Below are positions 34,373 to 43,638 of a stretch of DNA of 64,000 nt, in pieces. Each line of letters starts with the position of its first letter. Position 1 is the first letter of the stretch. Under the pieces are notes generated by a model. It worked only from the letters and a program-made list of their open reading frames with translations, searched no databases and was not told where the DNA came from. Origin of the DNA: DASRZM01 sp035686365 (GTDB lineage: Bacteria; Pseudomonadota; Gammaproteobacteria; Xanthomonadales; Xanthomonadaceae); the NCBI GenBank assembly GCA_035686365.1, contig DASRZM010000109.1, forward strand, positions 1 through 64,000, given 5' to 3'. Both the position numbers and the translations under genes were made by a program.

Positions 34373-35110
34373 TCAAGCGCCCCTGGCCGCGTGCTCGAGC
34401 TCGGCGCGCGGCGGCAGGCGCCAGTCGACCGGGGCCCGCCCGCGCTGCTGCAGGTAGGCGTTGGCGGCGCTGAAGTGGCCGCAGCCGGCGAAGCCGCGGT
34501 GGGCCGACAGCGGCGAGGGGTGGGGCGCCCGCAGCACCCGGTGGCGGCGTGCATCGACGATGCGGCCCTTGGCCTGGGCATAGCTTCCCCAGAGCATGAA
34601 CACCAGGTGCTCGCGCTCCTCGGCCAGGCGCGCGACCACGGCATCGGTGAAGCGCTCCCAGCCTTTGCCTTGGTGCGAGCCGGCCCGGCCGCGCTCGACC
34701 GTGAGCACTGCGTTCAGCAGCAGCACGCCACGCTGCGCCCACGGCAGCAGGCAGCCGTGATCGGGCCGGGCCAGGCCGCAGTCGCGCTCGACCTCGGCCA
34801 GGATGTTCTGCAGCGACGGCGGCGGCGGCACGCCCGGCGGTACCGAGAAGCACAGGCCGTGGGCCTGGCCGGGCCCGTGGTACGGATCCTGGCCCAGGAT
34901 CACCACCTGGACGCACTCGAACGGGGTTGCGTCCAGCGCCGCGAAGATGCGCGCCGGCGGCGGATAGAGGGTCTTGCCGCGGGCCCGCTCGGCCAGCAGG
35001 AAGCCGCGCAGCGTCTGCATGTAGGGCTCGGTGAACTCGCCGGACAGGCGCGATTTCCAGGAGTCGTCCAGGCGCACGCGCGCCAGCGCGCCGTGCTGCG
35101 CCTGGCTCAT
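34373..35110 (-). CDS. ung: Uracil-DNA glycosylase
   Basis: A 245-residue family-1 UDG that removes uracil from DNA. All motifs are present: catalytic Asp in ILGQDPYHGPGQAHGLCFS, LLLNAVLTVERG, the FMLWG segment, and the His-containing minor-groove loop HPSPLSAHRGF. The first codon overlaps the stop of the two-receiver regulator (ATGA at 35107-35110), so it is the last gene of a ftsE-ftsX-regulator-ung operon. Confidence 0.97.
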   Translation of the reverse strand: MSQAQHGALARVRLDDSWKSRLSGEFTEPYMQTLRGFLLAERARGKTLYPPPARIFAALDATPFECVQVVILGQDPYHGPGQAHGLCFSVPPGVPPPPSLQNILAEVERDCGLARPDHGCLLPWAQRGVLLLNAVLTVERGRAGSHQGKGWERFTDAVVARLAEEREHLVFMLWGSYAQAKGRIVDARRHRVLRAPHPSPLSAHRGFAGCGHFSAANAYLQQRGRAPVDWRLPPRAELEHAARGA

Positions 35111-35967
35111 GCGCCGGCGAGGCTGTCGGCGACCTTCTGCCGCATCATGCGGCCCACGCGCAGCTGGAACAGCAGCTTGGTCACCAGCAGCCGTTCCTCG
35201 ATCGGCTTCTCCACCAGGTCATTGGCGCCGGCCTTGAGCAGTGCGGACTGGTTGGCCGGGTTGTCGTCGCCGGTCATCACCAGGATCGGCAGCTGCGCCT
35301 TGGCGTAGCCGTATTCGCCGCGCACCCGCTCGAGCAGGTCCTGCCCGGTGAGCCCGCCCTTGAGGTAGACGTCGGTCAGCACCAGGTCCGGACCCGGTAC
35401 CCGGCCCTGTGCGCGGGCGGTGTCCAGGTGCGCCAGCGCGTCCTCGACGCTGACCACGTGGATGACCTGCAGGCCGTGCTTTTCGAGCATGCGCCGCGTG
35501 GCCAGCGCGACCACCTTGCTGTCTTCCACGTACAGCACCTGGCCGCCCTCGAGCGCCTCGGGCCGCACATAGCCGTGGATGAAGGCCGACAGCGCCTGGA
35601 ACCCCAGCGACTTGTCGAAGTAGTCGGTGACCGCGTCGGTGAAGCTGCGCTGCACCAGCCGTTCCTGCACGTCGCCGGAGACCACGATGATCGGGATGTA
35701 GGCCTGCGGCGCGTGTTCGCGGATGAAGCTGGCCAGCTCCAGCCCGTCCATGTCCGGCAGCCGCAGCGCGGTGGTGACCAGATCGACCACGCCCTGTTGC
35801 AGCGCCTGTCGTGCTTCGGCACCGGTCTCGCAGGCAATGACGGTCACGCCGGGCACGTCCTTGATCAGCAGCTGCTCGATCAGCCGGCGCACCACCTTGG
35901 AACCGTCCACGACCATCACCCGTGGCGTTTCCGAACTCAGGTGGCGGGTGATTGCGACCGTGTTCAT
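35107..35967 (-). CDS. Response regulator with two receiver domains, the first degenerate
   Basis: A 286-residue protein made only of two CheY-like domains. In the first (about 15-140) the phospho-acceptor position is Ala67 (DLVTTALRLPDMDG instead of a D before the fourth residue from the P), and the acidic pair is reduced to VDG, so it should not be phosphorylated. The second (about 150-280) is intact: VLYVEDSK, DLVLTDVYLKGG and the Lys in VEKPIEE. There is no output domain, so it probably acts by protein contact. It overlaps ftsX and ung by 4 bp each, which ties it to cell division and repair genes. Confidence 0.88.
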   Translation of the reverse strand: MNTVAITRHLSSETPRVMVVDGSKVVRRLIEQLLIKDVPGVTVIACETGAEARQALQQGVVDLVTTALRLPDMDGLELASFIREHAPQAYIPIIVVSGDVQERLVQRSFTDAVTDYFDKSLGFQALSAFIHGYVRPEALEGGQVLYVEDSKVVALATRRMLEKHGLQVIHVVSVEDALAHLDTARAQGRVPGPDLVLTDVYLKGGLTGQDLLERVRGEYGYAKAQLPILVMTGDDNPANQSALLKAGANDLVEKPIEERLLVTKLLFQLRVGRMMRQKVADSLAGA

Positions 35968-36950
35968 GCCACCTCGCGGGCGCGCGCGGCGCGCAGCTGG
36001 TGGCTGCTGGCCAGCCAGGCGCCCAGCCAGCCCAGCGCAACGGCGACCAGCACGGTGCCGGCCAGCCACGGCAGGGCGCGGCCGCCGCGGCCCCCCTCGC
36101 CGCCATAACTGTCGAGCACGGCCTCGAACGGGCCGGCCAGCGCCAGCTGCGCGACCGCCACGATGGCCAGCGCCAGCACGCCGGCGCACAGCCCGTACCA
36201 AGCTCCCAGGTACAGGAAGGGCCGGCGCACGAATCCGTCGGTCGCACCCAGCGAGCGCACGATCGCGATCTCGTCCGCGCGTCCCTGGATGTCCAGCCGT
36301 ACCGTGTTGCCCACCACCAGCAATGCCCCCAGGCCCAGCATCAGGGCGACCACCAGGCCGAGCCGCCGGCCGAACCGCAGCCAGTCTCCCAGCCGCTCGC
36401 GCCACAGCGCATCGTGTTGCACGAAGGACACGCCGTCCAGTCCGCGCAGCGCCTGCGCCAGTGCGGCGCCGTCGACCTGCGGCGCCGGCGTGACCTGCAG
36501 CACTGCCGGCAGCGGATTGTAGTCCATCACCGCCAGCGCGCCGGCGAACTGCGTCATCTGCCGGAACTGGTCCAGCGCCTGCTCGGGCCGCTCGAGCTGG
36601 ACCGCCGCCACGTCCTCGCGGGCGCGCACCTGTTCTGCGAGCGCGTCCACCGCCTCGGCCGCCAGCGCGTGTTCCGCGAACACGGCCACCGCGCCGGCCT
36701 CGCGCATTTCACCGCCCAGCAGGCCCTCCACCCGCGCCAGGGCCAGCAACAGGCCCAGCGGCAGAGCCAGTGCAATCGCCATCACCGCGATGGTCAGCGC
36801 GCTGGCTAACGGCCGCTGCGCGAGCCGGCCCAGGCTCGAGACCAGGCTGTACAGGTGCAGGTCGCGCCAGGCCGACAAGCGCGCACCGAGCCCGCCGCCG
36901 CGCGCGCGCCGCGTCGTCTTCGGCCGGCGCTCGGCCACGCGCCGGTTCAT
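35964..36950 (-). CDS. ftsX: Cell division protein FtsX
   Basis: A 328-residue inner-membrane partner of FtsE. The complex activates murein hydrolases at the septum. A basic cytoplasmic N-terminus (NRRVAERRPKTTRRARG) precedes helix one (LASALTIAVMAIALALPLGLLLAL). Then come a periplasmic loop of about 100 residues (residues 80-180), helices two and three (LGLVVALMLGLGALLVVGN and YLGAWYGLCAGVLALAIVAV) and a last helix (WLAGTVLVAVALGWLGAWLA). The motif ADEIAIVRSLGAT is typical. It overlaps ftsE by 4 bp. Confidence 0.95.
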   Translation of the reverse strand: MNRRVAERRPKTTRRARGGGLGARLSAWRDLHLYSLVSSLGRLAQRPLASALTIAVMAIALALPLGLLLALARVEGLLGGEMREAGAVAVFAEHALAAEAVDALAEQVRAREDVAAVQLERPEQALDQFRQMTQFAGALAVMDYNPLPAVLQVTPAPQVDGAALAQALRGLDGVSFVQHDALWRERLGDWLRFGRRLGLVVALMLGLGALLVVGNTVRLDIQGRADEIAIVRSLGATDGFVRRPFLYLGAWYGLCAGVLALAIVAVAQLALAGPFEAVLDSYGGEGGRGGRALPWLAGTVLVAVALGWLGAWLASSHQLRAARAREVA

Positions 36951-37630
36951 GCCGCCGCCCCGGGGCGGAAGTCGTCGACCAGGCGGCCGTGGTCGAGGAC
37001 CAGCACCCGCGTCTTCATGCGCTTGACCAGCGGCAGGTCGTGGCTGGCCACCAGCACCGTGGTCCCTGTCGCCGGCAAGGTGGCGAACAACTGCATGATC
37101 TCGGCCGACAGCTGGGGATCGAGGTTGCCGGTGGGCTCGTCGGCGATCAGCAGCGCCGGCTGCGCGACCACGGCACGGGCGATGCCGACCCGCTGCTGCT
37201 CGCCGCTGGAGAGCATGCCCGGGAGCGAGCGCTCACGCTCGAGCAGGCCGACGCGGTCGAGCACCGTGCGTACGCGCTTGCCGATCTCCTCGCGCGGCTG
37301 CGCAGCGATCACCAGCGGCAGGGCGACGTTGTCGAACACGCTGCGATCCATCAGCAGCCGATGCTCCTGGAACACGAAGCCGACCCGCCGCCGGTGCCGC
37401 GGCACGCCGCGCGCGCCGATCTTGGCCAGGTTCTTGCCGTCCACCAGCACCGCGCCGCGGGTGGCGCGCTCGGCCAGGTGCAGCAGCTTGAGCAGGGTGC
37501 TCTTGCCGGCGCCCGAGTGCCCGGTCACGAACACCATCTCCCCGGCGCCGACCTCGAAGTCCAGGTCCACCAGCGCCTCGCGGCCGCCGGGGTAGCGCTT
37601 GTGGACGTGGTCGAATCTGAGCAGCGGCAT
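36947..37630 (-). CDS. ftsE: Cell division ATP-binding protein FtsE
   Basis: A 227-residue ABC ATPase with the typical N-terminus (LLRFDHVHKRYPGG), Walker A TGHSGAGKSTLLK, signature LSSGEQQRVGIARA, Walker B LLIADEPTGNLD and switch His in VASHDLPLV. It energises FtsX-dependent septal peptidoglycan hydrolysis. It lies 83 bp after gspF on the same strand and begins the ftsE-ftsX-regulator-ung run. Confidence 0.96.
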   Translation of the reverse strand: MPLLRFDHVHKRYPGGREALVDLDFEVGAGEMVFVTGHSGAGKSTLLKLLHLAERATRGAVLVDGKNLAKIGARGVPRHRRRVGFVFQEHRLLMDRSVFDNVALPLVIAAQPREEIGKRVRTVLDRVGLLERERSLPGMLSSGEQQRVGIARAVVAQPALLIADEPTGNLDPQLSAEIMQLFATLPATGTTVLVASHDLPLVKRMKTRVLVLDHGRLVDDFRPGAAA

Positions 37631-37713
37631 CGCGGGGGCGCGGCGGGGTGGAAGGCGTGGGACTGGCGGGGCACATTAGCAGAGGATCCGGGACCCGGGA
37701 CCCGAGTCCCGCC

Positions 37714-38916
37714 CTAACGAATCAACGTATTGAGCCCGAAGATCGGCAACAGGATCGCCAGCACGATGAACAGCACCATCCCGCCAACCACCACGATGAC
37801 GCCGGGACCGAGTACGGCGGTGGCCACCGACAGGGCGGTCTCGAGTTCGCGCTCGGTGTAGTCGGCGGCCTCCAGCAGCATCGCGTCCAGGCGGCCGGCA
37901 CGCTCGCCGCTGGCGGTCAGGCGCACCACCACCGGCGGAAACTGCCGGGTCTCGGCCAGCGCCGCCGACAGGCTGCTGCCTTCGCGCACGCGCACGGCCA
38001 CGCGCGCCAGCGCCTCGCGCAGCGGGATGCGCTGCACCACCTGGGCGGCGATCGACAGCGCCTCCAGCAGCGGCACTGCACTGGCGGTCAGCAGCGCCAG
38101 GGTGCGGGCGAAGCGCGCGCTGTCGAGCGCACGCAGCAGCCGGCCGGCCACCGGCAGCGCCAGCAGCCAGCGATGCCAGTGCGCGCGCATGCGCGCCTCG
38201 CGCCGCAGCCATGCCGCGGCCAGCACCAGCAGCGCCAGCGCGCCCAGCAGCCACAGGCCATGTTCGCGCACCAGCTCGCTGGCACCGATCAACAGGCGTG
38301 TGGCCAGCGGCAGTTCGGTGTCGAAGCGCACGAAGACCTCGATCACCTGCGGCACCACGTACACCATCAGCGCCACAACCACCGCGACAGCGACCAGCGA
38401 GAGCAGCGCCGGGTAGGTCAGGGCGGCGATCACGCGGCGCCGCAGCTCATCGCGGCGCTCGGCGTAATCGGCCAGCCGGCGCAACACGGTCTCGAGGCGG
38501 CCGGCCGATTCGCCGGCCGCGACCGTGGCGCAGAACATCGAGGGGAACGTGCGCGGGAATTCGGCCATGGCCTGCGCCAGCGAGGTGCCCTCCATGACGC
38601 GCGCGCGCAGGGCCACGACCTCGCGCCGCAACCGGCCCTCGCTGCCCTCGGCCAGTGCCGCCAGCGCCTCGTCGATCGGCAGGCCGGCGCCCACCAGGGT
38701 GGCCAGCTGCCGGGTCAGCAGTGCGAGCTGGTTGGAGGACAGGCCGCCGCGTCCAAACGTCGCCACGCCCGAGCGCTCGTCGACCGCACCGACCTGCAGC
38801 GGCGCCAGCCCGCGCTCGCGCAGCAGCGCACGCGCCGCGCGCGCGGTGTCGGCCTGCAGCACACCGCGTTCGGTCCGGCCGGCAGCGGTCAGCGCCTGGT
38901 ATTCGAAGGCGGGCAT
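37714..38916 (-). CDS. gspF: Type II secretion platform protein GspF
   Basis: A 400-residue polytopic inner-membrane protein of the type II secretion system. It begins MPAFEYQALTAAGRTERGVL, the conserved cytoplasmic start. Two homologous cytoplasmic domains (SMFCATVAAGESAGRLETVL and VVRLTASGERAGRLDAMLLE) are each followed by membrane helices: two in the middle (YPALLSLVAVAVVVALMVYV and LLGALALLVLAAAWL) and one at the end (VIVVVGGMVLFIVLAILLPI). It is separated from gspE by a 179-bp gap carrying REP units. A GGGACCC heptamer run follows its stop. Confidence 0.94.
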   Translation of the reverse strand: MPAFEYQALTAAGRTERGVLQADTARAARALLRERGLAPLQVGAVDERSGVATFGRGGLSSNQLALLTRQLATLVGAGLPIDEALAALAEGSEGRLRREVVALRARVMEGTSLAQAMAEFPRTFPSMFCATVAAGESAGRLETVLRRLADYAERRDELRRRVIAALTYPALLSLVAVAVVVALMVYVVPQVIEVFVRFDTELPLATRLLIGASELVREHGLWLLGALALLVLAAAWLRREARMRAHWHRWLLALPVAGRLLRALDSARFARTLALLTASAVPLLEALSIAAQVVQRIPLREALARVAVRVREGSSLSAALAETRQFPPVVVRLTASGERAGRLDAMLLEAADYTERELETALSVATAVLGPGVIVVVGGMVLFIVLAILLPIFGLNTLIR

Positions 38917-38961
38917 GGCGCAAGTGTACGCATGCGCCCGCCCGGCCGGTTGCCGGCTCCG

Positions 38962-39065
38962 GTAGGTCGGCACTACCGTGCCGACGCATCGGCCTGGATG
39001 CACCGCGCCGTCGCCACAGTAGTGGCGACCTACATCGTGCCGTAGGTCGGCACTACCGTGCCGAC
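38962..39065. repeat. REP-type mosaic (three units) between gspE and gspF
   Basis: Two identical direct units at 38962-38985 and 39042-39065 (each GTAG plus a dyad GTCGGCAC/GTGCCGAC) flank an inverted variant at 39010-39033 (GTCGCCAC/GTGGCGAC then CTAC). Alternating orientation is the classic BIME arrangement. It splits the gspC-D-E-F operon in the mRNA. Confidence 0.85.
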
Positions 39066-39095
39066 AAGACCCTGGACCGGTCCAGATGACCTGGA

Positions 39096-40577
39096 TCAGT
39101 CCTCGCGGGTGACGCGCAGGACCTCGTCGATGCTGGTGATGCCGGCCACCAGCTTGTGCCAGCCATCGTCCAGCATCGAGGGCGTGCGCGAGCGCGCGTG
39201 GGCCAGCTGCGCCGACTCCGGCGCGCCTTCGTGGATCAGCCCCCGCAGGGTCTCGTCCACCAGCACCAGCTCGTACAGGCCGGTGCGCCCGCGGTAGCCG
39301 CCACCGCCGCCGGTGGCCTCCGCCGAGGGACGGTACAGGCGGATCTCCGGATCCGGATCGCGGCCGAGCGCGGCGAACTCGGCGACGCTGGGCGCATAGG
39401 CCTCGCGCGTGTCCGGATCGAGCACGCGCACCAGCCGCTGCGCCAGCACGCCCAGCAGCGAGGACGACAGCAGGAACGGTTCGATGCCCATGTCGCGCAG
39501 CCGCGTGACCGCGCCCACCGCCGTGTTGGTGTGCAGCGTGGAGAGCACCAGGTGGCCGGTCAACGAGGCCTGCACCGCGATCCGGGCGGTCTCCAGGTCG
39601 CGGATCTCGCCGACCATGACCACGTCCGGGTCCTGTCGCAGGATCGCGCGCAGGCCGCGGGCGAAGGTCATCTCCACCTTGGGGTTGACCTGGGTCTGGC
39701 CGATCCCGTCCAGGAAGTACTCCACCGGATCCTCGACGGTGAGGATGTTGCGGGTGGCATCGTTCAGGCGCGAGAGCGCCGCGTACAGCGTGGTGGTCTT
39801 GCCCGAGCCGGTCGGGCCGGTCACCAGCACGATGCCGTGCGGCCGATGGATGAGCCCGTCCACGCGCTCGCGCGTGCTCGCGTCCATGCCCAGCTCGGTC
39901 AGGTCCAGCCGCCCGGCCTGCTTGTCGAGCAGGCGCATCACCACGCGCTCGCCGTGACCGGAGGGAATGGTGGACACGCGCACGTCGACCGGGCGCCCGG
40001 CCACCCGCAGCGAGATGCGGCCGTCCTGCGGCAGCCGTTTCTCGGCGATGTCGAGCTTGGCCATGATCTTGATGCGGCTGACCACGGCCGCGGCGATGCC
40101 CTTGGCCGGCGCCAGCACCTCCCGCAGCACCCCGTCGATGCGGAAGCGCACGAGCAGGCGGTCCTCGAACGGTTCGATGTGGATGTCCGAGGCGTTCTGC
40201 CGGACCGCCTCGGTCAGCAGCGCGTTGATCAGGCGGATGATCGGCGCGTCGTCCTCGCTCTCGAGCAGGTCCTGCGGCTCGGGCAGCGCCTCGGCCAGCG
40301 CGGCCAGGTCGGGGGTGGCCTCCAGGTCCGCGGCCACCGACGCGGCGGCGTCGCCACCGGCCTCGTACAGTTGCCGCAGCAGGCGTTCGTAGTCGGCCGG
40401 CGCGACCGGTTCGAGCACCAGTGGCAGGCCGACGTGGCGGCGCAGTTCGGCGAACACGTGCGGGGCCACGTCGGGCCTGTGCGCAACCTGCGCCAGGCCC
40501 TCGCGCACGGCCACGACGGTGGCGCCGTTGCGGCGCGCGAAACCGTAGGACGGCCGCGCCGGCGCCGGGTCGCTCAC
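39096..40577 (-). CDS. gspE: Type II secretion ATPase GspE, without zinc-binding cysteines
   Basis: A 493-residue hexameric secretion ATPase. The N-terminal GspL-binding part (about 1-110) precedes the core. Walker A is LVTGPTGSGKTTTLY, the Asp box ILTVEDPVEYFLDGIGQ, Walker B ILRQDPDVVMVGEIRD and the His box LVLSTLHTNTAVGA. The usual C-terminal CxxC...CxxC zinc module is replaced by RVLDPDTREAYAPS and RGRTGLYE; there is no cysteine in the whole protein. It overlaps gspD by 4 bp. Confidence 0.95.
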   Translation of the reverse strand: MSDPAPARPSYGFARRNGATVVAVREGLAQVAHRPDVAPHVFAELRRHVGLPLVLEPVAPADYERLLRQLYEAGGDAAASVAADLEATPDLAALAEALPEPQDLLESEDDAPIIRLINALLTEAVRQNASDIHIEPFEDRLLVRFRIDGVLREVLAPAKGIAAAVVSRIKIMAKLDIAEKRLPQDGRISLRVAGRPVDVRVSTIPSGHGERVVMRLLDKQAGRLDLTELGMDASTRERVDGLIHRPHGIVLVTGPTGSGKTTTLYAALSRLNDATRNILTVEDPVEYFLDGIGQTQVNPKVEMTFARGLRAILRQDPDVVMVGEIRDLETARIAVQASLTGHLVLSTLHTNTAVGAVTRLRDMGIEPFLLSSSLLGVLAQRLVRVLDPDTREAYAPSVAEFAALGRDPDPEIRLYRPSAEATGGGGGYRGRTGLYELVLVDETLRGLIHEGAPESAQLAHARSRTPSMLDDGWHKLVAGITSIDEVLRVTRED

Positions 40578-42667
40578 GGTTCGCGGTCCATGTGCGGCGC
40601 GCGCCGGCGCAGCGGCGGCGGCCGCTGCATCAGGTCGGGATCCCGCGCATCGGGCAGCGGCGGCAGCACCGGCTGCGGCGGCGCGCCGATGCGTTGCTCG
40701 GCGGCCTGTTGCAGCCGCAGCTGCTCGGCACGCAGGAAATTGTACTTGTCGCTGGACATCGCCGTCTCGGTCAGCGCATCGCGCAGGATGATCGGCCGCA
40801 GGAACACCATCAGGTTGCGCTTGGAGCGGTTGTTGGCGCGCGACTTGAACAGGTGCCCCAGCAGCGGAATGCGCGAGAGCCCCGGCACGCCCTGCAGGTT
40901 CTCGGTGACCTCCTCGGAGATCAGGCCGCCGAGCACCAGCAGGCCGCCGTCGGGCACCAGCACCGAGGTCGTCAGCTCGCGCTTGTTGGTCACCAGGTCC
41001 ACCGCGTTGGCCGGCGTGGGCGCCAGCGAGGACACTTCCTGGCGGATGTCCATGCGCACCGAATCGCCCTCGTTGATGTGCGGGGTCACGGTCAGGATCA
41101 GGCCCACGTCCTCGCGCTGGATGGTCTGGAACGGGTTGGTCGGCTGGTTGGTGCCGCCGGTGGTCGAGGTGTTGACGTACTGGCCGGTCAGGAACGGCAC
41201 CTCCTGCACGACCTTGAACTCGGCCTCATGGTTGTCCAGCGTGACCACGCTGGGTTGCGAGAGCACGTTCGCGCGGGTGTCCCCGCGCAGCGCCTTCACC
41301 AGGGCGCCGACCTGGAACACGGTGATCTCGCCCTCGCCGGTCGGGTTCGGGATGGTCACCCGGCCACCGATGTAGCCCATGTTCAGACCCGAGCCGCCGA
41401 CCGCGCCCAGCGGGTTGGTCAGCGCCCCGACGATGCCGCCGGTGCCGCTGCTGCCGGGGAAGTTGGTGCCGCCGATGTAGCCCTCGTTGCCGTCGAAGTT
41501 GGTGCTCTGCCACTGCACGCCGAACTCGTCGACGAAGTCGTCCGAGACCTCGGCGATGACCGCCTCGATCAGCACCTGGGCGCGCCGCACGTCGAGCTGG
41601 CGCACGATCGACTCCAGGCTGCGTACGACCGCCGGCGCGGCGGTGATCACCAGCGCATTGGTCTCCGCGTGCGGCTGCACCGAGGCCGGCTTGGCGCCCT
41701 CGGCCTTGAGGTCGTAACCGGCCAGGCTGGCGGCCACGTTTTCCAGGATCGGCACCAGGTCGTCGGCCTTGGCATAGCGCAGGAACACCACCTGGGTGAA
41801 CTCCGAACCCTCCATCGGCGTGTCCAGGTGCGCGATCAGCGCGCGCAGCCGCACCCGCTGCGCCGGATCGCCCGAGAGCAGCACCGAGTTGGTCCGGGCA
41901 TCGGCCACGACCTGGATCTGCGGCGCGATGATGCCCGGCGCCGCCGGCGCCCGCGCCAGCGATTGCAGCGTGCGGGCGACCTCGCTGGCGTTGGCGTGCT
42001 GCAGCGCGATCACCTCCACGGTCTCGTCGCCACTGCGGTCGATGCGGCGCACGATGCGTTCGATGCGCTCGACGTTGCCGGCGCGGTCGGTGAGCACCAG
42101 CGCGCCGCCCTGCGCGGCCAGGTGGCCGGTCTGCGGCAGCAGCGGGCGCAGCCACTGCACCAGCTCCGTGGCCGAAACGTGCTCGAGCTCGATCACCCGG
42201 GTGACCAGTTCGTCGGGGCCGCCGCCGGTACCGATCAGCGCCCCGCCCTCCTGGATGGCCACCGCCTCGGGCACGATCTTGACCGTCCCGGCGGCGGCCG
42301 GCACCGCCGCGTAGCCGTGCACGCGCAGCACCGACAGGAAGGTCTGGTAGATCTCCTCCGGCGGCATCGGCCGGCTCGAGATCACCGTCACGCGGCCCTC
42401 GACCCTGGGGTCGACGATGAAGCTGCGGCCGGTGATCTGCGAGACCGTCTCGATCAGCACGCCGATGTCGGCCGCGGTCAGGTTCAGCGTGTGCATGCCC
42501 GCGGCGCCGTTGCCGGGCACGACGGTGCCCTGCGGCACGTGCACGTCGGGCGACTGCGCGCGGACCGGCGCGGCCATGGCCAGCATGGCCGCGGCGACGG
42601 CAGCGACGAAGATCGGGATTCGGTTCATGGCGCTGGTCATGCTTCCGGGTTTCGTGTCGGGGATCAT
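40574..42667 (-). CDS. gspD: Type II secretion secretin GspD
   Basis: An outer-membrane secretin of up to 697 residues that forms the exit channel. A signal peptide (IFVAAVAAAMLAMAAPVRAQ) precedes the N0 domain (LTAADIGVLIETVSQITGRSF), N1-N3 domains and the secretin core (VLIEAVIAEVSDDFVDEFGV, VPFLTGQY, VGLILTVTPHINEGD, VPDGGLLVLGGLISE). An S-domain-like C-terminus follows (SKRNLMVFLRPIILRD). The ATG at 42667 overlaps gspC by 4 bp. ATGs at 42640 and 42628 are also possible and give a shorter n-region. Confidence 0.94.
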   Translation of the reverse strand: MIPDTKPGSMTSAMNRIPIFVAAVAAAMLAMAAPVRAQSPDVHVPQGTVVPGNGAAGMHTLNLTAADIGVLIETVSQITGRSFIVDPRVEGRVTVISSRPMPPEEIYQTFLSVLRVHGYAAVPAAAGTVKIVPEAVAIQEGGALIGTGGGPDELVTRVIELEHVSATELVQWLRPLLPQTGHLAAQGGALVLTDRAGNVERIERIVRRIDRSGDETVEVIALQHANASEVARTLQSLARAPAAPGIIAPQIQVVADARTNSVLLSGDPAQRVRLRALIAHLDTPMEGSEFTQVVFLRYAKADDLVPILENVAASLAGYDLKAEGAKPASVQPHAETNALVITAAPAVVRSLESIVRQLDVRRAQVLIEAVIAEVSDDFVDEFGVQWQSTNFDGNEGYIGGTNFPGSSGTGGIVGALTNPLGAVGGSGLNMGYIGGRVTIPNPTGEGEITVFQVGALVKALRGDTRANVLSQPSVVTLDNHEAEFKVVQEVPFLTGQYVNTSTTGGTNQPTNPFQTIQREDVGLILTVTPHINEGDSVRMDIRQEVSSLAPTPANAVDLVTNKRELTTSVLVPDGGLLVLGGLISEEVTENLQGVPGLSRIPLLGHLFKSRANNRSKRNLMVFLRPIILRDALTETAMSSDKYNFLRAEQLRLQQAAEQRIGAPPQPVLPPLPDARDPDLMQRPPPLRRRAPHMDREP

Positions 42668-43536
42668 CGCAGGCCGATGCGCATTTCGCTCTCGCTGCCC
42701 TCGCGCAGCACGGTCACGCGCAGGGCCTGCGCGCCGCGCAGACTCTCGAGCAGCTGCTGCTGGCGCTCGGGTCCGTCCAGTGGCACGCCGTTGACCGCGA
42801 CAATGACGTCGCCGGGTCGCAGCCCGGTGCGCGCGTACAGGTCCGAATCGCGGCCCACCGCCAGTCGCACGCCACGGATGCGCCCGTTCTCGATCACCGG
42901 CAGCACGCTGATCTCGCGCGAAAGCACGGCCAGGTCCGGCGCCAGCGACTGCCGCGCCGCTTCGATGCTGGGCCCGCCGGTGCTGATCAGCGGGTTGACG
43001 AACGGCGTGCCATCCGCGCCCGGCGCCGTCGCAGGCACCGGCTCGCGCGCATCGCTGCGGATGCCCGGCAGGCTCAGGGCTTCGGTGCGCCCGTCCTCGC
43101 GCTCGAGCAGCACGCGCGCCTCGTGCACGGCGATGAGCCGGGCGCCCTCGGCGAGGCGCTCACCGATCCGGTAGGCCCGTTCGTTGCCCTGGGCGTCGGC
43201 GATGATCGCCAGCCCCTGGTCCTGGCCGGTGGTGTTCAGGGTCCCGCGCAACTGCAGCCGCAGTTCGGTTTCGGGCGCCTGGACCGCCCGCGTAAGCGGC
43301 GCGGCGTTGCCGAACAGATGCCACTGCGCGGCCGAACCCGTCGGCTCGACGGACCGCTGCAGCCCCGGCCCGGCCGGCGACTGGATCGGCGGCAGCGCCG
43401 GGCCGGCCAGCAGCAGCCAGATCAGGCGCGCCACCACCACGGCCAGCAGCACCGCGGCGGCCAGCGCGGCAACGCGCGCGATCGCGGGGGAACCGGGCCG
43501 CAGCGCGAGGGCTGACGACATCGGGCGCATGAGCAA
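42664..43536 (-). CDS. gspC: Type II secretion inner-membrane protein GspC with PDZ domain
   Basis: A bitopic protein (290 residues from the first ATG) that links the inner-membrane platform to the secretin. The cytoplasmic N-terminus is followed by one helix (AALAAAVLLAVVVARLIWLLLA). The periplasmic HR domain is ELRLQLRGTLNTTGQDQGLAII and the C-terminal PDZ domain LYARTGLRPGDVIVAVNGVPLDGP. It heads the gspC-D-E-F run. A -10-like TAGAGT (complement of 43558-43563) lies 21 bp before the first ATG, which is the only support for a promoter here. ATG 43530 is an alternative start. Confidence 0.9.
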   Translation of the reverse strand: MLMRPMSSALALRPGSPAIARVAALAAAVLLAVVVARLIWLLLAGPALPPIQSPAGPGLQRSVEPTGSAAQWHLFGNAAPLTRAVQAPETELRLQLRGTLNTTGQDQGLAIIADAQGNERAYRIGERLAEGARLIAVHEARVLLEREDGRTEALSLPGIRSDAREPVPATAPGADGTPFVNPLISTGGPSIEAARQSLAPDLAVLSREISVLPVIENGRIRGVRLAVGRDSDLYARTGLRPGDVIVAVNGVPLDGPERQQQLLESLRGAQALRVTVLREGSESEMRIGLR

Positions 43537-43638
43537 ACCGTGAAGAAATCCGCGTTGACTCTAGCATGCTGTGGCGGGGCTTCCAGCGGTGCGCGAGCGG
43601 TTTCCCGCGGCGTCCGCCAGCCTCTTGGGGAGGCGCGT

